25,649 nucleotides of DNA, taken from CAYVAP01 sp964343195. Its GTDB lineage: Bacteria > Bacteroidota > Bacteroidia > J057. Below, in pieces: positions 16,262 to 23,687 of the stretch. Within the stretch, counting starts at the first letter, position 1; every line of letters begins with the position of its first letter. The translations under genes and the position numbers were made by a program. Location: NCBI GenBank assembly GCA_964343195.1, contig CAYFIR010000098.1:1-25649 (forward strand), given 5' to 3'. The notes under the pieces were generated by a model that saw nothing but the letters and a program-made list of their open reading frames with translations, was not told where the DNA came from and searched no databases.

Positions 16262-16345
16262 CTGTCAGATCGCTCTGCTGTCAGAAGCGAGACCAGAAGC
16301 CCGAGCTCTGACAGGTAAAGTCGATCTGACATCTGACTTCTATTC
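16262..16345. repeat. Nested inverted repeats and TCTGACN units in the murD-ftsW spacer
   Basis: TGTCAGATCG (16263-16272) pairs perfectly with CGATCTGACA (16322-16331). Inside it, CTGTCAGA (16278-16285) pairs with TCTGACAG (16307-16314). The end of the region is a heptamer run TCTGACA, TCTGACT, TCTATTC (16325-16345) that crosses the murD stop at 16340. The RNA could fold into a two-tier stem-loop between murD and ftsW. Confidence 0.6.
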
Positions 16346-17680
16346 TTCTATCTTTTCAACTGCTTTTCTGAACTGCTCGCCTCGATCTTCATAGTTTTTA
16401 AATAGGTCGAAGCTTGCACAGGCCGGAGAAAGCAATACCACATCTCCCATTTCTGCGAGTTGTGATGCGGTGTCAACTGCTGATTTCATGTCTGCTACCG
16501 GGTGGATGGGCTTTTGGGGAAATTCATTTTTGAATTTCTCCAGCTCATATTCTCCCAGGAACACCACGGCTTTTACCTTCTCCTCAACCAGTCGCATCAA
16601 AGGGCCGTAGTCATTGCCTTTGTCGATGCCTCCTGCAAGCCAGACCACAGGTTTGTCCATGGCTTCTATCGCGTATCGGGTGGCATCCACATTGGTCGCT
16701 TTGCTGTCGTTGATCCAGGTCACCCCGTCAATGGTCGCAATGGGCTCCAAACGGTGCGAGATGGGTTCAAACGACGCTAGTCCTCTTCTGATGCCCGTTT
16801 CGCACTTGTTCACTGCCCGAACCGCCAGTATCGCCGCCAGGGCGTTCAGGTGGTTGTGAGGCCCCAGGAGCTTCATTTCCTCTGCGAGAAACCCAATCTG
16901 ATCACGATTCTCCCGAATGGTGAGCAGGCCCTGGTTTATCCAGGCATCTCCTGCGGGGGTTCCGATCAGCCCGAAAGACCTCAACTCAGGCCGTCCTTCA
17001 ATCCAGTGAAGTCGCTTCACCGTCTCAGGATCTTCCCGGTTGTAGATGAAGACATCTTTCGGTCCCTGGTTCTGTCCGAGTTTGAACTTGGCCGCTGCAT
17101 AACGGTCAAAATCGTTTCCATAGCGATCCAGATGATCAGGAGTGATGTTCAGGAGCAATGCGATATCAGGCCGAAACTGCTGAATATCATCCAGCTGAAA
17201 GCTGCTGATCTCCAGCACGTACCAGTCGGGTTGATCTTCCTCTGCAACCAATCGGGCAAAGCTTTTTCCAATATTGCCGCCCAGTTTGACCTTCACGCTA
17301 CACATCATCATGAGATGATACACGAGGGAAGCAGTGGTGGTCTTTCCGTTGCTACCCGTAATCGCCAGAATGCGGCTTTGGGTATGACGAAAGGCGTATT
17401 CCACCTCTGAGACAATAGGTATTCCCCTTGCCCTCAGTTGCTTCACAGGGGGTGCGTGCTCCGGAATTCCCGGGCTTTTGACAATCAAATCAGCTTCAAA
17501 GAACGAATCTATACTATGGCCACCTTCTTCGAAGGCAATGCCGTTAGCAGTCAACTCTTCACGATACTGCGCAGCAACCTGTCCTGCGTCGGAGACCAAC
17601 ACATTGTCTCCGGTTTTCTTAGCCAGCAGCGCGGCTCCAATGCCACTCTCACCAGCTCCCAAAATGATTACTCTAGCCAT
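16340..17680 (-). CDS. murD: UDP-N-acetylmuramoylalanine--D-glutamate ligase MurD
   Basis: 446 aa. Cytoplasmic ligase that adds D-Glu to UDP-MurNAc-L-Ala. The N-terminal domain begins ILGAGESGIGAALLA (6-20). The P-loop GSNGKTTT is at 109-116. Further blocks are GGNIGKSFARL, LEISSFQLDDI (typical of MurD), ITPDHLDRYG, ISHRLEPIATIDGVTWINDSKATN with the DSKATN motif, WLAGGIDKGNDY and LLSPACASFDLFKNYEDRGEQF. Together these separate it clearly from MurC, E and F. It follows mraY after an unusually long 209-bp spacer with hairpins. Confidence 0.98.
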   Translation of the reverse strand: MARVIILGAGESGIGAALLAKKTGDNVLVSDAGQVAAQYREELTANGIAFEEGGHSIDSFFEADLIVKSPGIPEHAPPVKQLRARGIPIVSEVEYAFRHTQSRILAITGSNGKTTTASLVYHLMMMCSVKVKLGGNIGKSFARLVAEEDQPDWYVLEISSFQLDDIQQFRPDIALLLNITPDHLDRYGNDFDRYAAAKFKLGQNQGPKDVFIYNREDPETVKRLHWIEGRPELRSFGLIGTPAGDAWINQGLLTIRENRDQIGFLAEEMKLLGPHNHLNALAAILAVRAVNKCETGIRRGLASFEPISHRLEPIATIDGVTWINDSKATNVDATRYAIEAMDKPVVWLAGGIDKGNDYGPLMRLVEEKVKAVVFLGEYELEKFKNEFPQKPIHPVADMKSAVDTASQLAEMGDVVLLSPACASFDLFKNYEDRGEQFRKAVEKIEE

Positions 17681-17719
17681 TTTGATTTATTTTCAGTGGC
17701 TTTGTACTCTTTCAAATCC

Positions 17720-17766
17720 AAAAGAAAAGCGCAGAAACCGCTCCTTTCGGAAGGCGACATCTGCGC
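17720..17766 (-). terminator. Intrinsic terminator between mraY and murD
   Basis: On the minus strand GCGCAGA (17766-17760) pairs with TCTGCGC (17735-17729). Within it, CCTT and AAGG form a second stem and CGC/GCG pair around that, making one long hairpin. It is directly followed by TTTTCTTTT (17728-17720). This is a good intrinsic terminator inside the dcw cluster, 40 bp before murD, and may act as an attenuator. How much transcript reads through is unknown. Confidence 0.7.
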
Positions 17767-17777
17767 AAAAACTGCTT

Positions 17778-17796
17778 CAATGTTCATGGAACATTG
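17778..17796. repeat. Perfect palindrome in the mraY-murD spacer
   Basis: CAATGTTC-ATG-GAACATTG, 8-bp arms with a 3-nt centre. On the minus strand it is followed by AAGCAGTTTTT, so it may be a first, weaker terminator hairpin or a protein-binding site. A further hairpin, CTGACCA/TGGTCAG (17860-17866 and 17875-17881), lies upstream of it, just after the mraY stop. Confidence 0.6.
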
Positions 17797-17889
17797 GACA
17801 GCGAAGAAAGATAATGGTCAGGTCTTTGTGATCACCGGGATCACCATCTCCTCATTTTTCTGACCAGGGAACCATGGTCAGTGATTACT

Positions 17890-19311
17890 TTATCGAAGCT
17901 TCAGGGTAGCGAAGGCTACCGCCATCAGCAGGATTCCCACGATGAAAAAGCGAACGGTAATTTTGGATTCATGCATTCCGCCCTTCTCGTAGTGGTGGTG
18001 AAGGGGAGCCATTTTGAAAATGCGGCGACCTTCTCCATATTTTTTCTTGGTGTACTTGAAGTAGGATACCTGAAGCATCACAGACAGGGTTTCTGCGAAG
18101 AAGATGCCGCAGAAGATGGGCAACAACAGCTCCTTCTTCACCATCAGGGAAAGTATTCCGATTGCACCGCCCAGCGCCAGACTGCCGGTATCGCCCATGA
18201 ATACCTGTGCTGGGAATGAGTTGTACCACAGGAAGCCCAGACATCCTCCGACCAAAGCGGCACAGAAGATCAGCAGCTCCGCTGATAGGGGAATGTAGGT
18301 AATATTTAGGTATTCGGAGAAGACGAAGTTACCGCCCACGTATGCGAATACACCCAGTCCTGCTCCCACAATGGCAGTTGTTCCAGCGGCCAGGCCATCG
18401 ATTCCGTCTGTGAGGTTCACCCCATTTGAGACGGCGGTCACGATGAAAATAACCACCAAAAGGTAAATGAGCCGGCCTAAAAGGTCTTTGTTGATTATGG
18501 AGCCAAGGCCGATTACATGAGAGTAGTCAAAAACGTAACTCTTGAAAAAAGGGAAATCGGTGATATAGATAAAACTGGCATCACGTGGTCCAAAAAGCTG
18601 ACTCGCGATGAGGTTTCGTTGAGATTCGGGAACTCCAATTTCCACCTCTTCCACTTCACTCCCATGGGTTCTCTTAACCACGTATTGGCTAATATCCCCA
18701 TAGGTTTCGCCCACAGGAAACTCTTCGAAGTCTTCCCCATTTACAGCGATCAGTTCATCTCCGTTCTGAAATCCAACCTGTCCCAGGATGCGGTTGACCT
18801 TGACCTTGTTGAGTTGGGTTAGATTGGCCCGGCTCCCCATAAAGTCAGGGTGAAACAGCATGGTCAATCCTACGATCAAGCCCAGGCCTACCTGTCCGAT
18901 CAGCTTGAATTTTCCTTTCAGACCCGCTTTATCCTTCTTGAAAACTTTGATGTAGTCATCCACAAATCCGATGAGGCCCATCCAGGCGGTTCCAAGCGAC
19001 ACCAACCATACATAGCCGTTTTTCAGGTCGCCCCATAGCAGGGTCGGTACCAGAATGGCCAATATGATGATAATGCCTCCCATGGTAGGAGTGCCCGCTT
19101 TGGAGGCGTGGTCAGGACCCACATCATTCTTGCGAACGACCTCTCCAATTAGGTTTTTGCGCAGTATGTCAATGATCTTTTTCCCGATGAGCAGAGAAAT
19201 AATCAGGGAGAAAATGATCGAAAGGATGGCTCTGAATGTGATGTACTGGAATACCCCAAAACCGGGAATATCGTACTGCTGATTCAGCCAGTCCAACAGG
19301 AAATACAGCAT
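17890..19311 (-). CDS. mraY: MraY (phospho-MurNAc-pentapeptide transferase) with PDZ-like insert
   Basis: 473 aa, against 360 in E. coli. An integral membrane enzyme that transfers phospho-MurNAc-pentapeptide to undecaprenyl phosphate, making lipid I. Core motifs are complete: FQYITFRA (21-28), KAGTPTMGGI (71-80), GFVDDYIKVFKKD with Asp118-Asp119 (115-127), NLTDGIDGLAAG (299-310), FPAQVFMGDTGSLALGG with Asp374 (366-382) and PLHHHYEKGG (436-445). The extra length lies between TM4 (about 135-153) and TM5 (about 278-295), in a loop that is periplasmic in the E. coli topology. Residues about 168-230 there look like a small PDZ domain: VGFQNGDELIAVNG (179-192), then a strand-rich end with EEVEIGVPES. 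Other Bacteroidota MraY proteins also have a longer loop here, but I do not recall a PDZ-like one. Enzyme activity should be intact. Confidence 0.97.
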   Translation of the reverse strand: MLYFLLDWLNQQYDIPGFGVFQYITFRAILSIIFSLIISLLIGKKIIDILRKNLIGEVVRKNDVGPDHASKAGTPTMGGIIIILAILVPTLLWGDLKNGYVWLVSLGTAWMGLIGFVDDYIKVFKKDKAGLKGKFKLIGQVGLGLIVGLTMLFHPDFMGSRANLTQLNKVKVNRILGQVGFQNGDELIAVNGEDFEEFPVGETYGDISQYVVKRTHGSEVEEVEIGVPESQRNLIASQLFGPRDASFIYITDFPFFKSYVFDYSHVIGLGSIINKDLLGRLIYLLVVIFIVTAVSNGVNLTDGIDGLAAGTTAIVGAGLGVFAYVGGNFVFSEYLNITYIPLSAELLIFCAALVGGCLGFLWYNSFPAQVFMGDTGSLALGGAIGILSLMVKKELLLPIFCGIFFAETLSVMLQVSYFKYTKKKYGEGRRIFKMAPLHHHYEKGGMHESKITVRFFIVGILLMAVAFATLKLR

Positions 19312-19409
19312 TGTTTTTTAGGCGTTAAAGCGTAGAATTTGACGGGGTAAAGGTGCCAAATTATCTGGTAAAAACTACCCCACGTTGCCTAAACGTCTGC
19401 GTTCCCTGA
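19312..19409. other. murE-mraY spacer with nested inverted repeats
   Basis: 98 bp, no gene. TTTAGGC (19317-19323) faces GCCTAAA (19387-19393), and inside them GGGGTA (19334-19339) faces TACCCC (19376-19381). A weak long stem-loop is possible. No heptamer array is seen here, unlike most spacers in the cluster. Confidence 0.45.
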
Positions 19410-20831
19410 TTAAGTGTTCATTGCTTCTCTCAAAATTTCTCTATCATCGAAGGGATGTCGAGTCCCTTTGATCTCCTGGTACGTCTCATGCCCCTTTCCA
19501 GCGACCAGGATTACATCTCCTGGCTGGGAAAGAGCTACAGCCGTACGTATCGCTTCCCGCCGAGCGGTAATGCGCAAGACCCTGGCCTGACTCTCGGGAG
19601 TCACGCCGGTCATCATCTCATCCAGAATTGCTTCCGGATCTTCATCACGAGGGTTATCGCTAGTCAAAATGACTTTCTCTGATAGTTCGGTGGCAATTCG
19701 GGCCATCTCTGGACGCTTGGCGCGGTCGCGGTTACCACCGCAGCCGACTACCGTGATGACACGGTTCTGTCCCTGACTCACATCCCTGACAGTCTGCAAC
19801 ACATTTTTCAAGGCATCCGGAGTGTGTGCATAGTCCACAATCCCGGTCTTTTGCTCACCAGGACTGCCTACAATCTGGAAGCGACCTTCCGCTCCGGAAA
19901 CGGTACTCAGGGCCTGCAATACCTCTTTGTCCTCATACCCCAACTCCACTGCAGTGGCATAGGCCACCAGCAGGTTAGAGGCGTTGAAGCTTCCCCTCAA
20001 CCGGAACCATACCTGCTCACCATCGATTTCCAGCAGCAGACCATCAAATGTATTTTCCAGTATTCTGGCCCGATAATCGGCCATGCTGCGCAGGCTGTAT
20101 GTTGCCACCTTTGCCTGTGTATTCTGGACCATGACCTTGCCATTGCGGTCGTCGATGTTTACAATGGCAACAGACCTTTTCCCCAGACCATCGAACAAGA
20201 GCTTTTTGGCCTGTAAATAGGCCTTGAAGGTGCCGTGGTAGTCAAGGTGATCATGGGTCAGGTTGGTGAACAAGCCAGCCTTAAACGGAATGCCCGCAGT
20301 ACGGTGCTGGGTCAGGGCATGGCTACTCACTTCCATGAAGCATACTTCACATCCAGCCTCAACCATTTGTCGAAAAAGCTGATGCAACTGCTTTGGATCG
20401 GGTGTCGTATGGGTCGAAAGCAATTCCTCTTCCCCAATTTGATATCGGATGGTGGAAACCAGCCCGGCTTTCACCCCCATTTGGGTAAAAAGCTGGTGCA
20501 ATAAGGTCGCCACAGTAGTTTTTCCATTGGTGCCGGTTACTCCGACCACTACCAGTTCCTCTGCGGGATTGTCGTAGAAATTGGCGATGACTCTTCCTAG
20601 TACTGCCTGGGAATTTTCGACCCTCAGATAGGTAAGACCATCTTTTCGCTCGGCAGGCATTCTCTCCACCAATAATGCAGAGGCTCCCCTTTCCTCGGCT
20701 GCAGGCAAATAGTCATGCCCATCCACCCGTGTTCCTCCTACGGCCACAAACAGGCTATCGGCCTGCACTGCACGAGAATCAAACTCGACGGAGCTGATTT
20801 CACGATCCAGTTGACCATGCTGTTCCAACAC
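19410..20831 (-). CDS. murE: UDP-MurNAc-tripeptide synthetase MurE (meso-diaminopimelate-adding)
   Basis: 473 aa from the GTG at 20831. Cytoplasmic ligase adding the third residue of the stem peptide. Visible are FDSRAVQADSLFVAVGG (17-33), P-loop GTNGKTTV (100-107), STHTTPDP (139-146), EVSSHALTQHR (167-177), LTHDHLDYHG (191-200), the AKK lysine region (208-210), DYAHTPDAL and GCGGNRDRAKRP. The motif DNPR (392-395) is the one that selects meso-diaminopimelate, not lysine. Start problem: codons upstream of GTG read IKSLQDILTHIS in frame, which resembles the normal MurE N-terminus (M-x-L-x-DIL), but the codon at the expected start (20867-20865) is ATC and no ATG, GTG or TTG lies between it and the upstream stop. 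The true start may be that ATC, or an ATG lost by mutation or sequencing error. Confidence 0.96.
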   Translation of the reverse strand: MLEQHGQLDREISSVEFDSRAVQADSLFVAVGGTRVDGHDYLPAAEERGASALLVERMPAERKDGLTYLRVENSQAVLGRVIANFYDNPAEELVVVGVTGTNGKTTVATLLHQLFTQMGVKAGLVSTIRYQIGEEELLSTHTTPDPKQLHQLFRQMVEAGCEVCFMEVSSHALTQHRTAGIPFKAGLFTNLTHDHLDYHGTFKAYLQAKKLLFDGLGKRSVAIVNIDDRNGKVMVQNTQAKVATYSLRSMADYRARILENTFDGLLLEIDGEQVWFRLRGSFNASNLLVAYATAVELGYEDKEVLQALSTVSGAEGRFQIVGSPGEQKTGIVDYAHTPDALKNVLQTVRDVSQGQNRVITVVGCGGNRDRAKRPEMARIATELSEKVILTSDNPRDEDPEAILDEMMTGVTPESQARVLRITARREAIRTAVALSQPGDVILVAGKGHETYQEIKGTRHPFDDREILREAMNT

Positions 20832-20873
20832 TGAAATATGGGTTAATATGTCCTGCAGGGATTTGATAGAGCC

Positions 20874-20895
20874 TAGAGAGTTTTAGAGTAGAGAG
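20874..20895 (+). repeat. TAGAGAG repeats in the ftsI-murE spacer
   Basis: TAGAGAG at 20874-20880, TAGAG at 20884-20888 and TAGAGAG at 20889-20895. The repeat is degenerate, with 3 extra bases between the first two units. Confidence 0.5.
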
Positions 20896-20925
20896 TTGTT
20901 AAGCTTTTGAATGTCTGGGGAATCG

Positions 20926-23028
20926 TCAGCCAAGGAACAGGGTGATTTTTGAGTCGGAGCTGAATCTATATCCTGGCAAAAGAGACTGTCGTCTCACACG
21001 GCCCGTTCCTTTGATTGAAACCTCCAATCCCAGCCTTTCCAGTAATATCAGCGCATCTCGTCCGGTCATGCCACGCATATCCGGGATGCGGTCAGATTCA
21101 GCATCAGGTGCCGCGAAGCGCACTTCATGTCCGTTGGACTCAGTTGCATACCATTCTCCTTCGGGTGCCCCACTGGTGCTAATTCCTAATTGGTCATAGA
21201 TTACCCTGGCCCCCTCAGCATATACCACTGAAGGCGCAGGCTTGTCGCTGGGACGTCCTTCCAGGCCTTCCGGAGCCTGAGCGATTCGCTGGTCCATGCG
21301 ATATATTTCCTCCGCAATGTCCCGAAAGATCGGTGCTGCAACAGAACCACCAGAAGAATATCCACCATCCGGCTCGTCCACCAGGACAAACAGGGTGAAT
21401 CGGGGATTATCCGCAGGGAAAAATCCCCCAAAGCTGGCGCGATATTCTCGCACGTAGCCGACACCAGCCTGGGTCTTACGAGCCGTTCCGGTCTTGCCTG
21501 CCACCTGAAAGGGCATATTGCGGAATGCGCTGCGTGCGGTGCCGTAATTCACCACGGACTGCATCAACTCATGCATCGTAGCCGCAGTCGCAGGACTACA
21601 CATTTGCTCGTTGATTGCCTCAGGACCGTATTGTTGCAGAATCTGGGCATCGTCCCGAATTTCTTTTACCAGCCAGGGGCGCATCAGGCGGCCATTGTTG
21701 GCAATTCCATTGTAGAAGGTGGCCATCTGAATGGGCGTTACCTCCAGCGAGTATCCATAGGAAAGAGAGGGCAACGTTGCGATGGTCCATTCAGGATCAT
21801 CTGGCTTTATAATATTGGGACGGGGCTCCCCTTCAATCTGCAGATTGGCGACATCGAAGAAGCCAAAGTTCCTCAGGTGTGCCATGTAGCGCTCGGGCTT
21901 TTCGTAGTAATGCTCAAACACAGTCTTGGACACCCCCACGTTGGATGAGTGAGCAAATACTTCTTCGAAGGTAATTTTGCCCCAAACGTGGCCATTATCG
22001 GTGATTTCCTTGTCGTCAAACATGATCTTGCCTTCTCCCGTGTCGATGATATCGTCGGGAGAAACCAGGGTATCTTCGAGCAAGGCTACTGCTGACGCTG
22101 TTTTGAAGGTCGAACCCGGCTCGATGCTCGTCGCGATGGCGTGGTTGTAGGTTTCGGGGTAGTTGGCAATGGCCCGAATCTTACCCGTCTCTACTTCCAT
22201 CAAAATGGCAACGCCATATTTGGCATAGTGCCGCTCCACTCCCCGCTCCAGCGCACGTTCTACCACGTGTTGCATGTCCACATCCAGGGTGGTAATGACG
22301 TCATACCCATCGGAGGCACCGTCATCGCCGAAGTTTTGCAGGGGCACATAGGAACCACCTACGACCTTCTGGGCCAGCATGTAGCCGTCCCGTCCGCGAA
22401 GCTCATGATTGAAGGAGTACTCGATCCCACGAATGGCAACGGTATCATCTACCAGTCGACCCAACGTAATGCGAGCCAGGTCTTCCATGGGATAAAAGCG
22501 TTCGTTGTTGAATTTCTCCACTACCAGTCCACCACCAAAGCGCCCCTGGTTCAGGATAGGCCAGGTCTGCGCGATTTCAAGTTCGCGAAAGTTCAATTTT
22601 TTGCGACTGAGATACAGATGTCGGTCGCCTGTGGCAATGGCTTCACGTATTTCCCGGTAAACTTTCAGACTGTCGATGGTGGTATCCTGAGGACTTTCCG
22701 CCTCTACATGGGTCGCGATCAGCATGGAAAGCTGACGCAGAGAGTCTGAGAAACTCTCAAAAAGTGTGGTATCGATCACCGTGGGATCCATGGCGAGTCG
22801 ATAAAAGGGAAGGCTTGTCGCGAGAATGGTGCCGTTCTCGGCCAGGATATTGCCCCGGTCAGCCATTACCTTCTGGAAGAATACCTGCTCTTCGACGCCT
22901 TTCTGAACCCAGTTAGCCTGATTGAGCTGCAGGGTCATGATACGCAGTACGATCAGCAGGCCAAATAGCCCGAAGAGGCCAAATAGCACGTAAACGCGAC
23001 GCAGTATGTGATTTGAAACCTTGCTCAT
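20926..23028 (-). CDS. ftsI: Septal transpeptidase FtsI (PBP3-type) with PASTA domain
   Basis: 700 aa. A class B penicillin-binding protein that cross-links septal peptidoglycan, partner of FtsW. It has a short cytoplasmic N-terminus, one membrane segment at about 12-33 (glycine/leucine/phenylalanine-rich), then the dimerisation domain starting DRGNILAENGTILATS (57-72). The transpeptidase domain has SxxK as STFK (306-309), SxN as SSN (361-363) and KTG (512-514, in AGKTGTARK). A low-complexity linker (about 580-635) leads to one C-terminal PASTA-like domain (about 642-700, IPDMRGMTGRDALILLERLGLEV). PASTA-bearing FtsI is usual in Bacteroidota. ATG 23028 is well placed before the basic N-terminus. 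Confidence 0.97.
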   Translation of the reverse strand: MSKVSNHILRRVYVLFGLFGLFGLLIVLRIMTLQLNQANWVQKGVEEQVFFQKVMADRGNILAENGTILATSLPFYRLAMDPTVIDTTLFESFSDSLRQLSMLIATHVEAESPQDTTIDSLKVYREIREAIATGDRHLYLSRKKLNFRELEIAQTWPILNQGRFGGGLVVEKFNNERFYPMEDLARITLGRLVDDTVAIRGIEYSFNHELRGRDGYMLAQKVVGGSYVPLQNFGDDGASDGYDVITTLDVDMQHVVERALERGVERHYAKYGVAILMEVETGKIRAIANYPETYNHAIATSIEPGSTFKTASAVALLEDTLVSPDDIIDTGEGKIMFDDKEITDNGHVWGKITFEEVFAHSSNVGVSKTVFEHYYEKPERYMAHLRNFGFFDVANLQIEGEPRPNIIKPDDPEWTIATLPSLSYGYSLEVTPIQMATFYNGIANNGRLMRPWLVKEIRDDAQILQQYGPEAINEQMCSPATAATMHELMQSVVNYGTARSAFRNMPFQVAGKTGTARKTQAGVGYVREYRASFGGFFPADNPRFTLFVLVDEPDGGYSSGGSVAAPIFRDIAEEIYRMDQRIAQAPEGLEGRPSDKPAPSVVYAEGARVIYDQLGISTSGAPEGEWYATESNGHEVRFAAPDAESDRIPDMRGMTGRDALILLERLGLEVSIKGTGRVRRQSLLPGYRFSSDSKITLFLG

Positions 23029-23046
23029 GGGGTTTGGGAAAGGAGA

Positions 23047-23081
23047 ATTCAGAATTTGTTATTCGGGATTCGTAATTGATT
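23047..23081 (+). repeat. ATTCGTN heptamer array, copy 7 (ftsL-ftsI spacer)
   Basis: Five phased units ATTCAGA, ATTTGTT, ATTCGGG, ATTCGTA, ATTGATT, filling half of the 67-bp spacer. Confidence 0.8.
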
Positions 23082-23095
23082 TGAGCGGATCGGGA

Positions 23096-23608
23096 TTATT
23101 CATTTTGAATATCTGGCAATGTCTCTTCTATGCAGGAGTCAGCGGCGGCGATACTGTCAAGGACAGCTTTAAGGCTGTCCTGTTCGCGTTGAAGGGCCAG
23201 CCGCCGGGCATCCAGATCTCGTTTCGGCGTCTCCAGCCGACTGACAGGAACCACTTGCTCATGCACCAGCCGATAGGCAGGCCCATTCAAAGGCCGCAGC
23301 CCGATGCTATCCAGTTCGTCCTGAATGATGGCCAGCCGAGTAGCAGCATCCAGATTGGCCTGACGCAGCAGGTATCTTGACTTCAGACTTTTCACTTCAG
23401 CCCTCAGTTCCTCGCGCTCCTTGATCAATACTTCAGCCTGATAGGAGTTCCAGATATAGGCCATTCCGATCAGCACCAAAAATGCCGAAAACCGCAGGTA
23501 GTCATTTACCTTACGGGCCGACAAACCTCCCCCTTTGGGCAGTGCTACCGTGCCGGTAGCGGACTGACGCCGTGTAGGGTTGGTTCTTGGATTGGTGATA
23601 ATCTTCAT
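23096..23608 (-). CDS. ftsL: FtsL-like divisome protein
   Basis: 170 aa. A small bitopic protein with a basic cytoplasmic N-terminus (1-35), one membrane segment at about 39-56 (LRFSAFLVLIGMAYIWNS) and a periplasmic coiled coil starting EVLIKEREELRAEVKSLKSRYL (59-80). The C-terminal 90 residues, with a second charged helix (DARRLALQREQDSLKAVLDSI), are longer than E. coli FtsL (121 aa), as often seen in Bacteroidota. There is almost no sequence identity in this family; the call rests on topology and position between rsmH and ftsI. It should form the FtsQLB complex that activates FtsWI. Confidence 0.85.
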   Translation of the reverse strand: MKIITNPRTNPTRRQSATGTVALPKGGGLSARKVNDYLRFSAFLVLIGMAYIWNSYQAEVLIKEREELRAEVKSLKSRYLLRQANLDAATRLAIIQDELDSIGLRPLNGPAYRLVHEQVVPVSRLETPKRDLDARRLALQREQDSLKAVLDSIAAADSCIEETLPDIQNE

Positions 23609-23620
23609 CTAATCTCTTTT

Positions 23621-23687
23621 CATTGGTCATTGATCATGGTTCAGTTACGTTTTGCTGACCATTGTTCAATGATCACTGTTCAATGAG
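23621..23687 (+). repeat. TGTTCAN heptamer arrays at the rsmH 3' end
   Basis: Two phased runs: CATTGGT, CATTGAT, CATGGTT, CAGTTAC (23621-23648), and TGACCAT, TGTTCAA, TGATCAC, TGTTCAA, then TGAG (23656-23687). The second run overlaps the rsmH stop at 23673, so the final codons for Ile-Glu-Gln and the stop are repeat sequence. Confidence 0.8.
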
